The notes: generated by a model from the letters alone, not told the origin. DNA of 64,000 nt from an uncultured Lachnospiraceae bacterium (GCA_934364805.1 CAKRMH010000007.1:62001-126000); one strand, 5' to 3'. Counted from the stretch's first letter, positions 14,943 through 24,415 are shown. Numbers and translations: made by a program.

Positions 14943-17768
14943 ATGGCAAAGATCAGAGTTCATGAACTTGCAAAAGAATTAGATATAAAATCACAGGATA
15001 TCATAGATATGCTCAGTACAACGGAATATGCAGTAAAAGGAGCGACCAGCGGTGTGGAAGATGCAGCTGCAGCTATGGTACGTAAAAAGTACACAAAAGC
15101 TCCGGCAAAAAGCGAAACAGCAGCTCCGGCAAAAACTACTGAAAAAGAGCAGAAAACAACAGAAAAAGACGGAGTAGAACGTCCAAAGAAGAAATCAAGC
15201 ATTTCTGCAGTATTTAATGCGCAGTACAGTAAGCAGCAGAGACGTCCTGGACAGAATAATAACCAGCAGAGAAATGGTAATCGTAACAACGACCGAAATA
15301 ATGACCGCAACGGAGAGCGCGGAGGAAGAAGAGATAATTCCAATACGTACTCCAATCCGGCAAGTCATATTATCCGTCCGCGTCCGGTTGGAGAACGTGC
15401 AATGAGACCAATCAGTGAAAGAACTGCTGGCAATAATGACAATCCGGCAGAGGCACGTCCGGTTCGCACTCAGGAGGAAAGAGGCCAAAGACCTCAGAAT
15501 GACAGAGGAAACGGCAGACCTCAGAACGACAGAAATAATAACCGCGGTGATCGCAGCAATGGATATAATAACCGCAATAACCGCAGCAATGACCGTGATA
15601 ATGGCGGTTATAATAACCGTGGCAATGACCGTGGAAACGGTGGATACAATAACCGCAACAATGAACGTAATAACGACAGAGGAAATGGATATAATAATAC
15701 CCGCAGCAATGACCGTGGAAACGGCAATTACAACAACCGTGGTAACGGTTCGGGCAATCGTTTCAACAATAATGACCGCAACAATTCACGTGGACGTTTT
15801 GATAAGGAAATGGATAAGTTCAACAAGGAGGCAGCTCCTGTTGAAGATGTAAGAGGCAAGGAAAGCCGTGACCGCGGAAACAACCGTAGCAATAACAAAC
15901 ATCAGGATCATGATAAGCTTGGAAAACGTCAGGAAAATTATGTAAATCTTGAGAAGCACGGCGGAAGAAAGAAACCTCAGCAGCAGCCACAGCAGCCAAA
16001 AGAGGATGAAGATGTAATCAAGACAATTACGCTTCCGGAAAAACTGATGATCCGTGAACTTGCTGACAAGATGAAGATCCAGCCTTCGGTTATCGTTAAG
16101 AAACTGTTCTTAAAAGGACAGATGGTAACGGTAAACCAGGAAGTGGATTTTGAAACAGCAGAAGAGATCGCGCTGGAGTTTAATTACATCTGTGAGCCGG
16201 AGGTAAAAGTTGATGTGATCGCAGAGCTTCTGAAAGAGGATGAAGAACCAGAAGAAAAAATGGTTCCACGTCCACCGGTTGTCTGTGTTATGGGTCATGT
16301 TGACCATGGTAAAACATCTCTGTTGGATGCAATCCGTTCAACAAGAGTGACAGACCGCGAGGCTGGTGGTATCACACAGCACATCGGTGCATCAGTTGTT
16401 GAGATCAATGGTCAGACAATCACATTCTTAGATACTCCGGGACATGAAGCGTTTACCGCAATGCGTATGCGTGGTGCGAATGCAACAGATATTGCAATCC
16501 TGGTTGTTGCAGCAGATGATGGTGTAATGCCACAGACAATTGAGGCGATTAACCATGCCAAGGCTGCAGGGGTTGAGATTATTGTTGCTGTAAACAAGAT
16601 TGATAAGCCAAGTGCGAATATTGATAAAGTAAAACAGGAACTTTCCGAGTATGAACTGATTCCGGAAGACTGGGGTGGAAGCACAATCTTCTGTCCGGTA
16701 TCTGCACACACACATGAAGGTATCGAGAATCTGTTAGAGATGATTCTGTTAACAGCAGAGGTACTGGAACTGAAAGCCAATCCAGACCGTAATGCAAGAG
16801 GTCTTGTCGTTGAGGCTCAGCTTGATAAAGGACGTGGTTCTGTTGCAACTGTTCTTGTACAGAAAGGTACATTACATGTAGGAGATCCAATTGCATGTGG
16901 AAGCAGCTATGGTAAAGTACGTGCGATGATCGATGATAAGGGAAGAAGAGTAAAAGAAGCTGGTCCGTCTACTCCGGTAGAGATTCTTGGACTGAATAAT
17001 GTTCCGGATGCTGGTGAAACATTTGTGGCAACCGGTTCAGAGAAAGAAGCAAAGGCCTTTGCAGATACTTATATTGCAGAAGGCAAGAACCGACTGATCG
17101 AAGAGACAAAATCCAAGATGTCTCTGGATGACCTGTTCTCTCAGATCCAGTCTGGTAATATGAAAGAACTTGACATTATTGTAAAAGCAGATGTACAGGG
17201 ATCTGTTGAGGCCGTAAAACAGTCACTTGTAAAACTTTCCAATGACGAAGTTGTTGTCAAGGTAATCCATGGTGGCGTTGGTGCAATCAACGAATCCGAC
17301 GTTATTCTTGCTTCTGCATCTAATGCAATCATCATCGGATTTAATGTTCGTCCGGATCCGGTTGCAAAAGTTACCGCAGACAGAGAAGGCGTAGATGTAA
17401 GATTATACAAAGTTATCTACAATGCGATCGAAGATGTGGAAGCTGCCATGAAGGGTATGTTAGATCCAATCTTCGAGGAACAGGTGATCGGTCATGCTGA
17501 GATCAGACAGATCTTCAAAGCTTCCGGAGTTGGTAATATCGCTGGTTCCTATGTGCTGGATGGTAAATTCGAAAGAGGATGCAGCGTACGTATCAGCAGA
17601 GAAGGAACACAGATCTTTGAAGGCGCTTTAGCATCATTAAAGAGATTTAAAGACGACGTTAAGGAAGTAAAAGCCGGATTTGAGTGTGGTCTTGTGTTCG
17701 AAGGATTTAACGATATCCAGGAACTTGATGTTGTAGAAGCTTATAAGATGGTAGAGGTACCAAGATAG
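14943..17768 (+). CDS. infB: Translation initiation factor IF-2 with long Asn/Arg/Gly-rich linker
   Basis: Initiator tRNA GTPase, 941 aa. Residues 1-52 are an IF2-N domain (MAKIRVHELAKELDIKSQDI). About 85-345 are low complexity, dominated by Asn, Arg, Gly and Asp in units such as NNRGNDRGNGGYNNR. A second IF2-N domain is at about 363-424. The G domain starts near 441, with GHVDHGKT (451-458), DTPGHEAF and NKID, followed by domains II-IV ending EAYKMVEVPR. The linker is much more repetitive than in most IF-2 proteins. SD GGAGG about 10 nt upstream. Essential core gene. Confidence 0.97.
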   Translation: MAKIRVHELAKELDIKSQDIIDMLSTTEYAVKGATSGVEDAAAAMVRKKYTKAPAKSETAAPAKTTEKEQKTTEKDGVERPKKKSSISAVFNAQYSKQQRRPGQNNNQQRNGNRNNDRNNDRNGERGGRRDNSNTYSNPASHIIRPRPVGERAMRPISERTAGNNDNPAEARPVRTQEERGQRPQNDRGNGRPQNDRNNNRGDRSNGYNNRNNRSNDRDNGGYNNRGNDRGNGGYNNRNNERNNDRGNGYNNTRSNDRGNGNYNNRGNGSGNRFNNNDRNNSRGRFDKEMDKFNKEAAPVEDVRGKESRDRGNNRSNNKHQDHDKLGKRQENYVNLEKHGGRKKPQQQPQQPKEDEDVIKTITLPEKLMIRELADKMKIQPSVIVKKLFLKGQMVTVNQEVDFETAEEIALEFNYICEPEVKVDVIAELLKEDEEPEEKMVPRPPVVCVMGHVDHGKTSLLDAIRSTRVTDREAGGITQHIGASVVEINGQTITFLDTPGHEAFTAMRMRGANATDIAILVVAADDGVMPQTIEAINHAKAAGVEIIVAVNKIDKPSANIDKVKQELSEYELIPEDWGGSTIFCPVSAHTHEGIENLLEMILLTAEVLELKANPDRNARGLVVEAQLDKGRGSVATVLVQKGTLHVGDPIACGSSYGKVRAMIDDKGRRVKEAGPSTPVEILGLNNVPDAGETFVATGSEKEAKAFADTYIAEGKNRLIEETKSKMSLDDLFSQIQSGNMKELDIIVKADVQGSVEAVKQSLVKLSNDEVVVKVIHGGVGAINESDVILASASNAIIIGFNVRPDPVAKVTADREGVDVRLYKVIYNAIEDVEAAMKGMLDPIFEEQVIGHAEIRQIFKASGVGNIAGSYVLDGKFERGCSVRISREGTQIFEGALASLKRFKDDVKEVKAGFECGLVFEGFNDIQELDVVEAYKMVEVPR

Positions 17769-17782
17769 AAAGCAGGAATTAG

Positions 17783-18148
17783 ATGAGAAAAAACAGCATT
17801 AAAAATATTCGTGTAAACGAAGAAGTACACCGCGAACTGAGTAATATCATTCGCGGTGAGATCAAGGATCCGCGGATCAACCCGATGACAAGCGTGGTTG
17901 CAGTGGAGGTTGCTCCGGATCTGAAGACGGCAAAAGCATATATCAGTGTCCTTGGAGATGAACAGTCTCAGAAAGATACACTTGCCGGACTTCGTTCCGC
18001 AGAGGGATTTATCCGTGTGAAACTGGCGAAATCCATTAATTTAAGAAATACGCCGGAAATCAAATTTATCCTTGATCAGTCAATTGAATATGGTGTAAAC
18101 ATGTCGAAAAAAATTGATGATGTTACAAAAGATATCAAAGAGGACTAG
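17783..18148 (+). CDS. rbfA: Ribosome-binding factor A
   Basis: 121 aa KH-type protein needed for late 30S maturation. Signature RVNEEVHRELSNIIRGEIKD followed by P...TSVVAVEVAPDLKTAKAYISVLG. SD AGGAAT is weak. It lies 14 nt after infB, in the usual order. Confidence 0.96.
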   Translation: MRKNSIKNIRVNEEVHRELSNIIRGEIKDPRINPMTSVVAVEVAPDLKTAKAYISVLGDEQSQKDTLAGLRSAEGFIRVKLAKSINLRNTPEIKFILDQSIEYGVNMSKKIDDVTKDIKED

Positions 18149-18151
18149 AAA

Positions 18152-19099
18152 ATGACAAATCTTGATGAAGTGATTCGGGGAATGCATTCGATTGGAATCG
18201 CAGGACATGTAAGACCGGACGGGGACTGTGTTGGTTCCTGTCTGGGAGTATATAATTATATCCGGACATATTATCCGGATATTGATGTGCGTATTTATCT
18301 TGAACCAATCCCGAACATTTTTAAATTTATGAATGATTCATCCCAAATACGCAGTGAATATACAGATGAGATGATATTTGATCTTTTCATTGCGTTGGAC
18401 TGTGGTGATGCCGGAAGACTGGGAGAAGCCAATAAGTACTTTGAATCTGCACGTCATACTGTGTGTATCGATCATCATTTGAGTAATCAGTCTTTTGCGG
18501 AACAGAATTACATTTTCCCGGAAGCAAGCTCGACAAGTGAACTTGTGTTTGAACTGATCAATCCTGAGAAGATTACAAAAAAGATTGCAGAATGCCTTTA
18601 CACAGGCATCGTACATGATACCGGGGTGTTCCAGTATTCCTGTACTTCGGCAAAGACCATGAATATTGCCGGAATTCTTATGGATAAGGGAATTGACTAT
18701 TCCAGAATTATTGATGAGACTTTTTATGCAAAAACATTTGAACAGAATCAGGTGCTTGGGTATGCATTGTTAAACAGCCGGCTTTATCTGGATGGAAAGG
18801 TAATTGCAAGCTGTGTGACAGATGAGATAATGCACAGATATCATGTACTTCCCAAACATCTGGACGGAATTGTCAGCCAGCTGCGCGTAACAAAAGGGGT
18901 TGAAGTTGCCATTTTCCTTTATCAGACCGGTGACAACAGCTTTAAGGTGAGCACAAGGGCAAGTGGCGATGTGAATCTTGCAGAGATTGCCATGAAATTT
19001 GGAGGCGGCGGTCATGCAAAAGCTGCCGGATTTTCGATGGATGGAGAACCGGAGCAGATCATTGGACTTATCAATGAAGAAATTAAAAAACAACTATAG
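18152..19099 (+). CDS. nrnA: DHH/DHHA1 phosphoesterase, NrnA-like
   Basis: 315 aa bifunctional oligoribonuclease / pAp phosphatase family. Metal motifs HVRPDGDCVGS (about 19-29), ALDCGDAGR (DHH motif II), CIDHHLSN (DHH motif III) and the C-terminal DHHA1 motif FGGGGHAKAAGF. It degrades 2-5 nt RNAs and 3'-phosphoadenosine phosphate, and in some species cyclic dinucleotide breakdown products. Between rbfA and truB, the standard Firmicute location; 3 nt after rbfA. Confidence 0.93.
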   Translation: MTNLDEVIRGMHSIGIAGHVRPDGDCVGSCLGVYNYIRTYYPDIDVRIYLEPIPNIFKFMNDSSQIRSEYTDEMIFDLFIALDCGDAGRLGEANKYFESARHTVCIDHHLSNQSFAEQNYIFPEASSTSELVFELINPEKITKKIAECLYTGIVHDTGVFQYSCTSAKTMNIAGILMDKGIDYSRIIDETFYAKTFEQNQVLGYALLNSRLYLDGKVIASCVTDEIMHRYHVLPKHLDGIVSQLRVTKGVEVAIFLYQTGDNSFKVSTRASGDVNLAEIAMKFGGGGHAKAAGFSMDGEPEQIIGLINEEIKKQL

Positions 19100-19108
19100 G
19101 AATGAAAA

Positions 19109-20041
19109 ATGGTTAGCGGAATCATAAATGTATATAAAGAAAAAGGATTTACATCCTTTGACGTTGTGGCAAAGATGCGTGGTATTTTTCATCAGAAAAA
19201 AATCGGACACACAGGCACGCTTGACCCGGATGCGGAGGGGGTTCTTCCTGTCTGCCTGGGGAAAGCGACCAAAGTGTGTGATCTGCTCACCGAAAAGGAC
19301 AAGGTGTATGAGACGGTTCTTTTACTTGGAACAGATACAGATACACAGGACATTTCGGGAACAATCCTGAATTCTTCGAATGTCGATGTGACAGAGGATC
19401 AGGTGAGGAAAGCAATTGCTTCTTATATCGGGGCATATGATCAGATACCGCCAATGTATTCTGCCCTTAAAATAAATGGACAGAAGTTATGTGATCTTGC
19501 CAGAAAAGGAATTACGGTTGAACGTAAAGCGAGACCTGTAACGATATATGAAATTGAAATTCTGAGTATGAATCTTCCGGAAGTACATATGCGCGTGCAT
19601 TGTTCCAAGGGAACTTATATAAGGACACTTTGCCATGATATTGGACAGACGCTTGGCTGTTATGGATGTATGAAGTCTTTAATACGGACAAGAGTAGCCG
19701 GCTTTACGCTGGATAAGGCGTTGCGTTTATCAGAAGTTGAAGAAGCGGTAAAAAAATTGTCGGTTGCGGCACCGCCTGAAACATGGAACTACGACATATT
19801 TCGGGAATTACTTTATCCGGTAGATTATGTGTTTGACCGATATCCTGAGATAACCGTGTTAAAAGAGGCAGAAAAACCATTGATCAATGGCAACCGGATA
19901 TCTGCGGAATTTGTCAAAGAACAACCGGAACATACTGCAGAATTATACAGACTTTATGATTGGAATCAGAGATTTATCGGCTTATATGAATGGCAGAAAA
20001 TGACGAACGAATATAAACCGGTAAAATTGTTTATGGAATAA
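19109..20041 (+). CDS. truB: tRNA pseudouridine(55) synthase
   Basis: Makes pseudouridine 55 in tRNA. Catalytic aspartate motif GHTGTLDPDAEGVLPVCLGK near residue 35-54; GTYIRTLCHDIG later; total 310 aa, normal. Starts ATG 19109; the SD is poor (AGGAATG) and translation is probably coupled to nrnA. Followed by ribF 1 nt later. Confidence 0.96.
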   Translation: MVSGIINVYKEKGFTSFDVVAKMRGIFHQKKIGHTGTLDPDAEGVLPVCLGKATKVCDLLTEKDKVYETVLLLGTDTDTQDISGTILNSSNVDVTEDQVRKAIASYIGAYDQIPPMYSALKINGQKLCDLARKGITVERKARPVTIYEIEILSMNLPEVHMRVHCSKGTYIRTLCHDIGQTLGCYGCMKSLIRTRVAGFTLDKALRLSEVEEAVKKLSVAAPPETWNYDIFRELLYPVDYVFDRYPEITVLKEAEKPLINGNRISAEFVKEQPEHTAELYRLYDWNQRFIGLYEWQKMTNEYKPVKLFME

Positions 20042-20042
20042 T

Positions 20043-20969
20043 ATGAAATATATAAGAGATACGCTTGATTTTAGTGTGAAAGAGCCATCCGCGATCACAC
20101 TCGGAAAGTTTGACGGACTTCACAGAGGACACGAGCTTCTGATGGAAAATCTGCTGAATCAGAGTGCCGAGAACGGATATCGCTCCATTGTCTTTACCTT
20201 TGACATTCCACCGACTCGAAAAACTGGAAAAGTGGAAGCACAGGTCCTTACAACAAATGAAGAAAAATATCATATTTTTGAAGAGACAGGAGTTGATTAT
20301 CTGATCGAATGTCCCTTTACAAACGAAGTGATGTGCATGGAACCCGAAAAGTTTGTGCGCTGGATCGTATCGGCGCTTCATGTAAAATGCATGATCGTCG
20401 GAAAAGATTTTCATTTCGGACACAACAGGGGCGGCGATTATAAGCTTCTGGAAAAACTTTCCAGGGAACTGGGATATCACGTTATCGTTTTAGAAAAAAT
20501 ACAGGAAGATGGACGGGATATCAGCAGCACATTTGTGCGGGAAGAAATTAAAAAGGGTGCCATCGAAAAAGCAAATCATCTGCTTGGATATGAATTTTTC
20601 ATAAAATCCAGGGTGATTCATGGAAAACAGATTGGACGAACTATAGGAATTCCAACGATTAACATGACGCTCCCACCGGAGAAGATCCTCCCGCCAAACG
20701 GAGTGTACGTAACCCGGGTGATCATTGGAGAACAGTGGTATCAGGGAGTCTCCAATGTCGGGTGTAAACCAACAATTGCAGGAAACAATCCGATTGGGAT
20801 AGAAACCTATATTATTGACTTTTGTCAGAACCTGTATGATAAAATTGTGACGATACAGTTTCTTCACTATATCAGACCAGAAATGAAATTTGATTCAATT
20901 GATGATTTAAAGCATCAGATGAATTGTGACATTGCCAAAGCAGAGAACTATTTCTCTAAAAAGGAGTAG
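20043..20969 (+). CDS. ribF: Bifunctional riboflavin kinase / FAD synthetase
   Basis: Makes FMN then FAD from riboflavin. N-terminal nucleotidyl transferase (LGKFDGLHRGHELLM, about 16-31; ISSTFVREEI) and C-terminal flavokinase (IGRTIGIPTINM, GVYVTRVIIG). 308 aa, normal. 1 nt after truB, 2 nt before the Na/Pi transporter. The FMN supply is relevant to RnfD, RnfG and ApbE elsewhere in the window. Confidence 0.96.
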   Translation: MKYIRDTLDFSVKEPSAITLGKFDGLHRGHELLMENLLNQSAENGYRSIVFTFDIPPTRKTGKVEAQVLTTNEEKYHIFEETGVDYLIECPFTNEVMCMEPEKFVRWIVSALHVKCMIVGKDFHFGHNRGGDYKLLEKLSRELGYHVIVLEKIQEDGRDISSTFVREEIKKGAIEKANHLLGYEFFIKSRVIHGKQIGRTIGIPTINMTLPPEKILPPNGVYVTRVIIGEQWYQGVSNVGCKPTIAGNNPIGIETYIIDFCQNLYDKIVTIQFLHYIRPEMKFDSIDDLKHQMNCDIAKAENYFSKKE

Positions 20970-20971
20970 AC

Positions 20972-22612
20972 ATGGACTTGTTTTTTAATTTAGTAGCTGG
21001 ATTAGGATTATTTTTATTTGGAATGAACTTCATGAGCCAGGGTATGCAAAAGGCCGCCGGAACAAAAATGCGTGGCCTGATTGATGCCATGACAAAGAAC
21101 AAATTTATTGCTGTTGTATTTGGTGCGATATTTACTGCTGTGATTCAGTCATCCGGAGCAACAACGGTTATGGTTGTCAGTTTTGTAAATGCCGGATTAA
21201 TGTCTCTGGAACAGTCAGTTGGAATTATTTTTGGTGCCAATATCGGTACGACGATTACTGCACAGCTTGTTTCGTTAAAACTTACGGCGATTGCACCGTA
21301 TATCCTGCTGATCGGTTCCGTTATGATGGTATTTTTCAAAAAACCGGAAGTGAAGAAGATCGGTGAGATCGTTCTTGGGTTTGGATGTCTGTTTCTGGGT
21401 ATTTTCCTGATGACAGCCGCAATGGATTCTTTAAAGGAATTCCCAAGTGTTTTAGATACACTTGCAAAATTAAGCAACCCATTTCTTGGAATTCTTTTGG
21501 GATTTGTGATCACCGCAATTCTTCAGAGTTCTTCTGTTACGGTCAGCATTATTCTTATGATGGCAGGACAGGGGTTGATCGGACTTCCAATCTGTCTGTT
21601 TTTTATTCTTGGATGTAATATTGGTTCCTGCACACCGGCAGTGCTTGCGAGTCTGAGTGGAAATAAGGATTCTAAGAGAGCAGCGCTTATTCATGTGATG
21701 TTCAATGTGTTTGGTATGATCATTCTTGGAGTGATTCTGCTTCTTGGAATGGATGCGGTATTGAAGCTTCTTTATGCGGTTTCCGGAAGCAGCATCAATC
21801 GTTGTGTAGCCAATGCGGATACACTGTTTAAAGTGTTCCAGACAGTCATCTTTTTCCCAGTTTCCAACTGGTTTATTAAACTGGCCAATATGATTATCCC
21901 TGGGGATGACAAAGTGGACAGTGAGTATCATTTACAGTACATTGGCATGAAAAAAACTTTCGTACCAGCCACTGCTGCTGTAGAAGCAATTCATGAGATC
22001 AATCGTATGGGGAATCTTGCCATCGATAATCTGAATCATGCAATAGAAGCGTTCTTTGATGAAGATGAAGAAAAACTGGCGGGTGTTTATGAACAGGAAC
22101 ATCTGATTGACTTCTTAAATGACGAGATTACCAATTATCTGGTGCGTCTAGTCCAGTATGAATTGCCTACAGAAGATTCTGAACGTATTGGAAGTCTTTT
22201 CCATGTGGTAAGCGATATTGAGCGAATCGGGGATCATGCTGAGAATATTGCCGATGCTGCAACACAACGTTACCGGGATAATATACAATTCTCCAAAAAG
22301 GCAGACAGGGAACTTCTTGAAATGTATACCGAGGTCGTAGATCTTTTGAAAAAGGCATTAGCGATGTTTACAACGGGAAATGCATCTGCGCTGGATGAAA
22401 TCATCAGTGAAGAAAATGATATTGACCATATGGAAAGAACTCTCCAGAAGAATCATGTTAAGAGAATGGCAAAAGGAAAATGTTCTCCGGTTGCGGGCAT
22501 GATGTTTACAGATCTGATTTCCGGACTCGAGAGAATAGGAGATCATTCTACGAATATTGCATATTCTATTCTGGAAAGTGATCCGGATGAGGATGAAGAA
22601 ACTATATCATAA
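20972..22612 (+). CDS. Na+/phosphate cotransporter family protein with PhoU domain
   Basis: 546 aa membrane carrier of the NptA/YjbB type. Two inverted repeats each carry a QSS motif (VIQSSGATTVMVV about 56-68; ILQSSSVTVSIIL about 184-196), and there are about eight membrane helices in residues 1-310. The C-terminal 200 residues are two PhoU-like helical repeats (SDIERIGDHAENIADAA, LERIGDHSTNIAYSI), which usually regulate transport. Inferred to move phosphate with Na+. It is the last gene of the rimP-ribF unit, 2 nt after ribF. No clear terminator follows. Confidence 0.92.
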   Translation: MDLFFNLVAGLGLFLFGMNFMSQGMQKAAGTKMRGLIDAMTKNKFIAVVFGAIFTAVIQSSGATTVMVVSFVNAGLMSLEQSVGIIFGANIGTTITAQLVSLKLTAIAPYILLIGSVMMVFFKKPEVKKIGEIVLGFGCLFLGIFLMTAAMDSLKEFPSVLDTLAKLSNPFLGILLGFVITAILQSSSVTVSIILMMAGQGLIGLPICLFFILGCNIGSCTPAVLASLSGNKDSKRAALIHVMFNVFGMIILGVILLLGMDAVLKLLYAVSGSSINRCVANADTLFKVFQTVIFFPVSNWFIKLANMIIPGDDKVDSEYHLQYIGMKKTFVPATAAVEAIHEINRMGNLAIDNLNHAIEAFFDEDEEKLAGVYEQEHLIDFLNDEITNYLVRLVQYELPTEDSERIGSLFHVVSDIERIGDHAENIADAATQRYRDNIQFSKKADRELLEMYTEVVDLLKKALAMFTTGNASALDEIISEENDIDHMERTLQKNHVKRMAKGKCSPVAGMMFTDLISGLERIGDHSTNIAYSILESDPDEDEETIS

Positions 22613-22637
22613 ATATTACAAAGATATTACAAATGTG

Positions 22638-22666
22638 TTGACAATATGAGGCACGATTGGTATACT
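22638..22666 (+). promoter_or_regulatory. Sigma-A promoter for the NlpC/P60 gene
   Basis: TTGACA (22638-22643), a 17-nt spacer and TATACT (22661-22666): near-consensus. Confidence 0.85.
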
Positions 22667-22701
22667 GACAAAATGTGAACTGAAGTACTTAGGAGGATAA
22701 T

Positions 22702-23844
22702 ATGAAGCACATAAAGAAAATCAGAGCAGGTGCAGTAATTCTTTTTGCTTCTGCAATCACAATCTGTGGTACCATTCAGAGCAATATGCGGGTTGAACAA
22801 AGTGAGCCGGTCTTTGCAGTTGGAGCAGCAAAGGCACTTAGCATTGAAAATACAGAGCCGTTAACACTGACTTCTGGGGTCGCAAATGTATTGAGCGACT
22901 ATGAGGGAGAGAATAGTGCAGGAGAGATTGCCGTGGCAAAGAGCCAGACAAATATGGTTACAACCGGTCAGCAGGAAGAAACGCAGGAGGCTGATTCAGA
23001 CATCTGCGGATACCGTAATCTTGGAATTGCAGTTGTAGATGATACGTTGAATATTCGTGAGAATGCTTCCACAGACAGTGACATTGTTGGAAAGATGACA
23101 CCGAATGCGGCTTGTGAGATTGTAGGTACAGAAGGTGAGTGGACACAGATTACATCCGGAAGTGTGAATGGATATGTAAAGAGCGAGTATCTTGTTTCAG
23201 GAGATGAGGCACGCACGATAGCAGAAGGAGAGAAAAAACTGATTGCTACTGTGAATACAGATACATTAAGAGTCCGTACACAGGCAACAACCGATGCGGA
23301 AATTCTTGCGCTTGTTGGGAACGGAGAGCAGATCACTGCGTTATCACAGGCTCAGGATGGATGGGTACAGGTTGAAGTTGATGATGTGCAGGGATATGTT
23401 TCTGCAGAGTTTGTTGATCTGAGCGAGACACTTCCGACGGCACAGTCCATGACGGAATTAAAATATGGAGCCGGTGTATCAGATGCAAGGGTTTCACTTG
23501 TCGCATATGCATGTCAGTTTGTTGGAAATCCATATGTGTGGGGAGGAACCAGTCTGACGAATGGCGCAGATTGTTCCGGGTTTACATTATCCATCTTTGC
23601 AAAATATGGGATTTATCTTCCACATTCATCACGTGCACAACCGAATTGCGGAACAATCATCAGTGCGTCGGAAGCACAGCCGGGAGATCTGTTCTTCTAT
23701 GGAAGCGGAAACAGCATCAGCCATGTGGCAATTTACATCGGAAATGGACAGATTGTACATGCAAGTAATGAGACGACTGGTATTATCATTTCCAATGCAT
23801 TTTATCGGACACCAATCTGTGTTTCGAATGTCCTTGGAAACTGA
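22702..23844 (+). CDS. Secreted SH3b-NlpC/P60 peptidoglycan hydrolase
   Basis: 380 aa. Signal peptide in residues 1-30 (IRAGAVILFASAITICGT). Then a linker, two bacterial SH3 domains (about 109-165, LNIRENASTDSDIVGKM; and 181-245, LRVRTQATTDAEILALV) and a C-terminal C40 peptidase (about 262-380) with catalytic Cys291 (NGADCSGFTLS), His341 (SHVAIYIG) and the later HASNE. It would cut gamma-D-Glu-diamino-acid bonds in wall stem peptides outside the cell. SD AGGAGGA (22692-22698). A single-gene unit with its own strong promoter. Confidence 0.94.
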   Translation: MKHIKKIRAGAVILFASAITICGTIQSNMRVEQSEPVFAVGAAKALSIENTEPLTLTSGVANVLSDYEGENSAGEIAVAKSQTNMVTTGQQEETQEADSDICGYRNLGIAVVDDTLNIRENASTDSDIVGKMTPNAACEIVGTEGEWTQITSGSVNGYVKSEYLVSGDEARTIAEGEKKLIATVNTDTLRVRTQATTDAEILALVGNGEQITALSQAQDGWVQVEVDDVQGYVSAEFVDLSETLPTAQSMTELKYGAGVSDARVSLVAYACQFVGNPYVWGGTSLTNGADCSGFTLSIFAKYGIYLPHSSRAQPNCGTIISASEAQPGDLFFYGSGNSISHVAIYIGNGQIVHASNETTGIIISNAFYRTPICVSNVLGN

Positions 23845-23856
23845 TAAAAAAATAAC

Positions 23857-23885
23857 TTTACAATACATAAGGACTATGTTACACT
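23857..23885 (+). promoter_or_regulatory. Sigma-A promoter of rpsO
   Basis: TTTACA (23857-23862), a 17-nt spacer and TACACT (23880-23885). Start near 23892, just ahead of the structured leader. Confidence 0.7.
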
Positions 23886-23901
23886 AGTCAAGTATGAGTT
23901 A

Positions 23902-23951
23902 GCCCATATTCGGTCGATGGACACTCCGACCTTCCGCTGAGTATACAGGGC
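23902..23951 (+). promoter_or_regulatory. Structured rpsO leader, probable S15-binding element
   Basis: The outer stem is GCCC (23902-23905) / GGGC (23948-23951). A second stem is TATTC / GAGTA (G-U allowed), and an inner hairpin is GGTCG/CGACC (about 23912-23931), with an unpaired 3' side: a multi-helix element ending about 20 nt before the SD. S15 represses its own mRNA through structured leaders in several phyla. The assignment is by position and fold only. Confidence 0.5.
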
Positions 23952-23980
23952 GATTTAGAAAATTAAAGGAGGATCACAAC

Positions 23981-24247
23981 ATGATCGCAAAAGAAAAGAA
24001 ACAGGCAATTATCGCTGAATACGGAAGAACACCGAACGATACTGGATCACCAGAAGTTCAGGTTGCAATCTTAACAGCAAGAATTCAGGAGTTAACAGAG
24101 CATTTAAAAGTTAACCCAAAAGATCATCATTCAAGAAGAGGTATGTTAAAGATGATCGGACAGAGACGTGGATTATTAGCATACTTAAAAGAGCTTGATA
24201 TCGAGAGATATCGTTCTCTGATCGAGCGTTTAGGTCTTAGAAAATAA
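23981..24247 (+). CDS. rpsO: 30S ribosomal protein S15
   Basis: 88 aa; conserved segments NDTGSPEVQVAILTARIQELTEHL and HHSRRGMLKMIGQRRGLLAYL. Binds 16S rRNA early in 30S assembly. SD AAAGGAGGAT (23966-23975). Own promoter and terminator; next to pnp, as in most bacteria. Confidence 0.98.
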   Translation: MIAKEKKQAIIAEYGRTPNDTGSPEVQVAILTARIQELTEHLKVNPKDHHSRRGMLKMIGQRRGLLAYLKELDIERYRSLIERLGLRK

Positions 24248-24258
24248 TTGCTATATGA

Positions 24259-24294
24259 ATAGAGCGGGGTTTAGATTCCGCTCTATTTTTTTTT
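24259..24294 (+). terminator. Intrinsic terminator of rpsO
   Basis: A 9-bp perfect stem ATAGAGCGG / CCGCTCTAT (24259-24267, 24278-24286) followed by T8. Confidence 0.93.
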
Positions 24295-24304
24295 GAACAT
24301 TTAC

Positions 24305-24333
24305 TTGCAGGCAGGTATGTGTTCGTTTAAACT
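24305..24333 (+). promoter_or_regulatory. Probable promoter of pnp
   Basis: TTGCAG (24305-24310), a 17-nt spacer and TAAACT (24328-24333). The predicted start near 24340 places the long leader hairpin at the very 5' end of the mRNA. Confidence 0.55.
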
Positions 24334-24342
24334 TATCTATTG

Positions 24343-24415
24343 GCAGAAGAATTTGCCGGGACCACTGAAGAATATATGGAATCCGTATACTGTTCAGTAG
24401 TTTCGGACCTTCTGC
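24343..24415 (+). promoter_or_regulatory. 73-nt hairpin at the 5' end of pnp mRNA
   Basis: Nested arms are GCAGAAG/CTTCTGC (24343-24349, 24409-24415), CCGGGAC/GTTTCGG, ACTGAA/TTCAGT and ATATGG/CCGTAT, giving an almost continuous stem. In E. coli the pnp leader forms a long stem cut by RNase III and then destabilised by PNPase (autoregulation); this element has the matching position and shape. Confidence 0.65.

Noticed and set aside
15217..15852. Long alternative frames and repeats inside infB, first sight like a repeat array
   Set aside because: The repeats are coding low-complexity sequence of IF-2 with variable units and no spacers; not CRISPR, and the other frames are by-products of codon bias.
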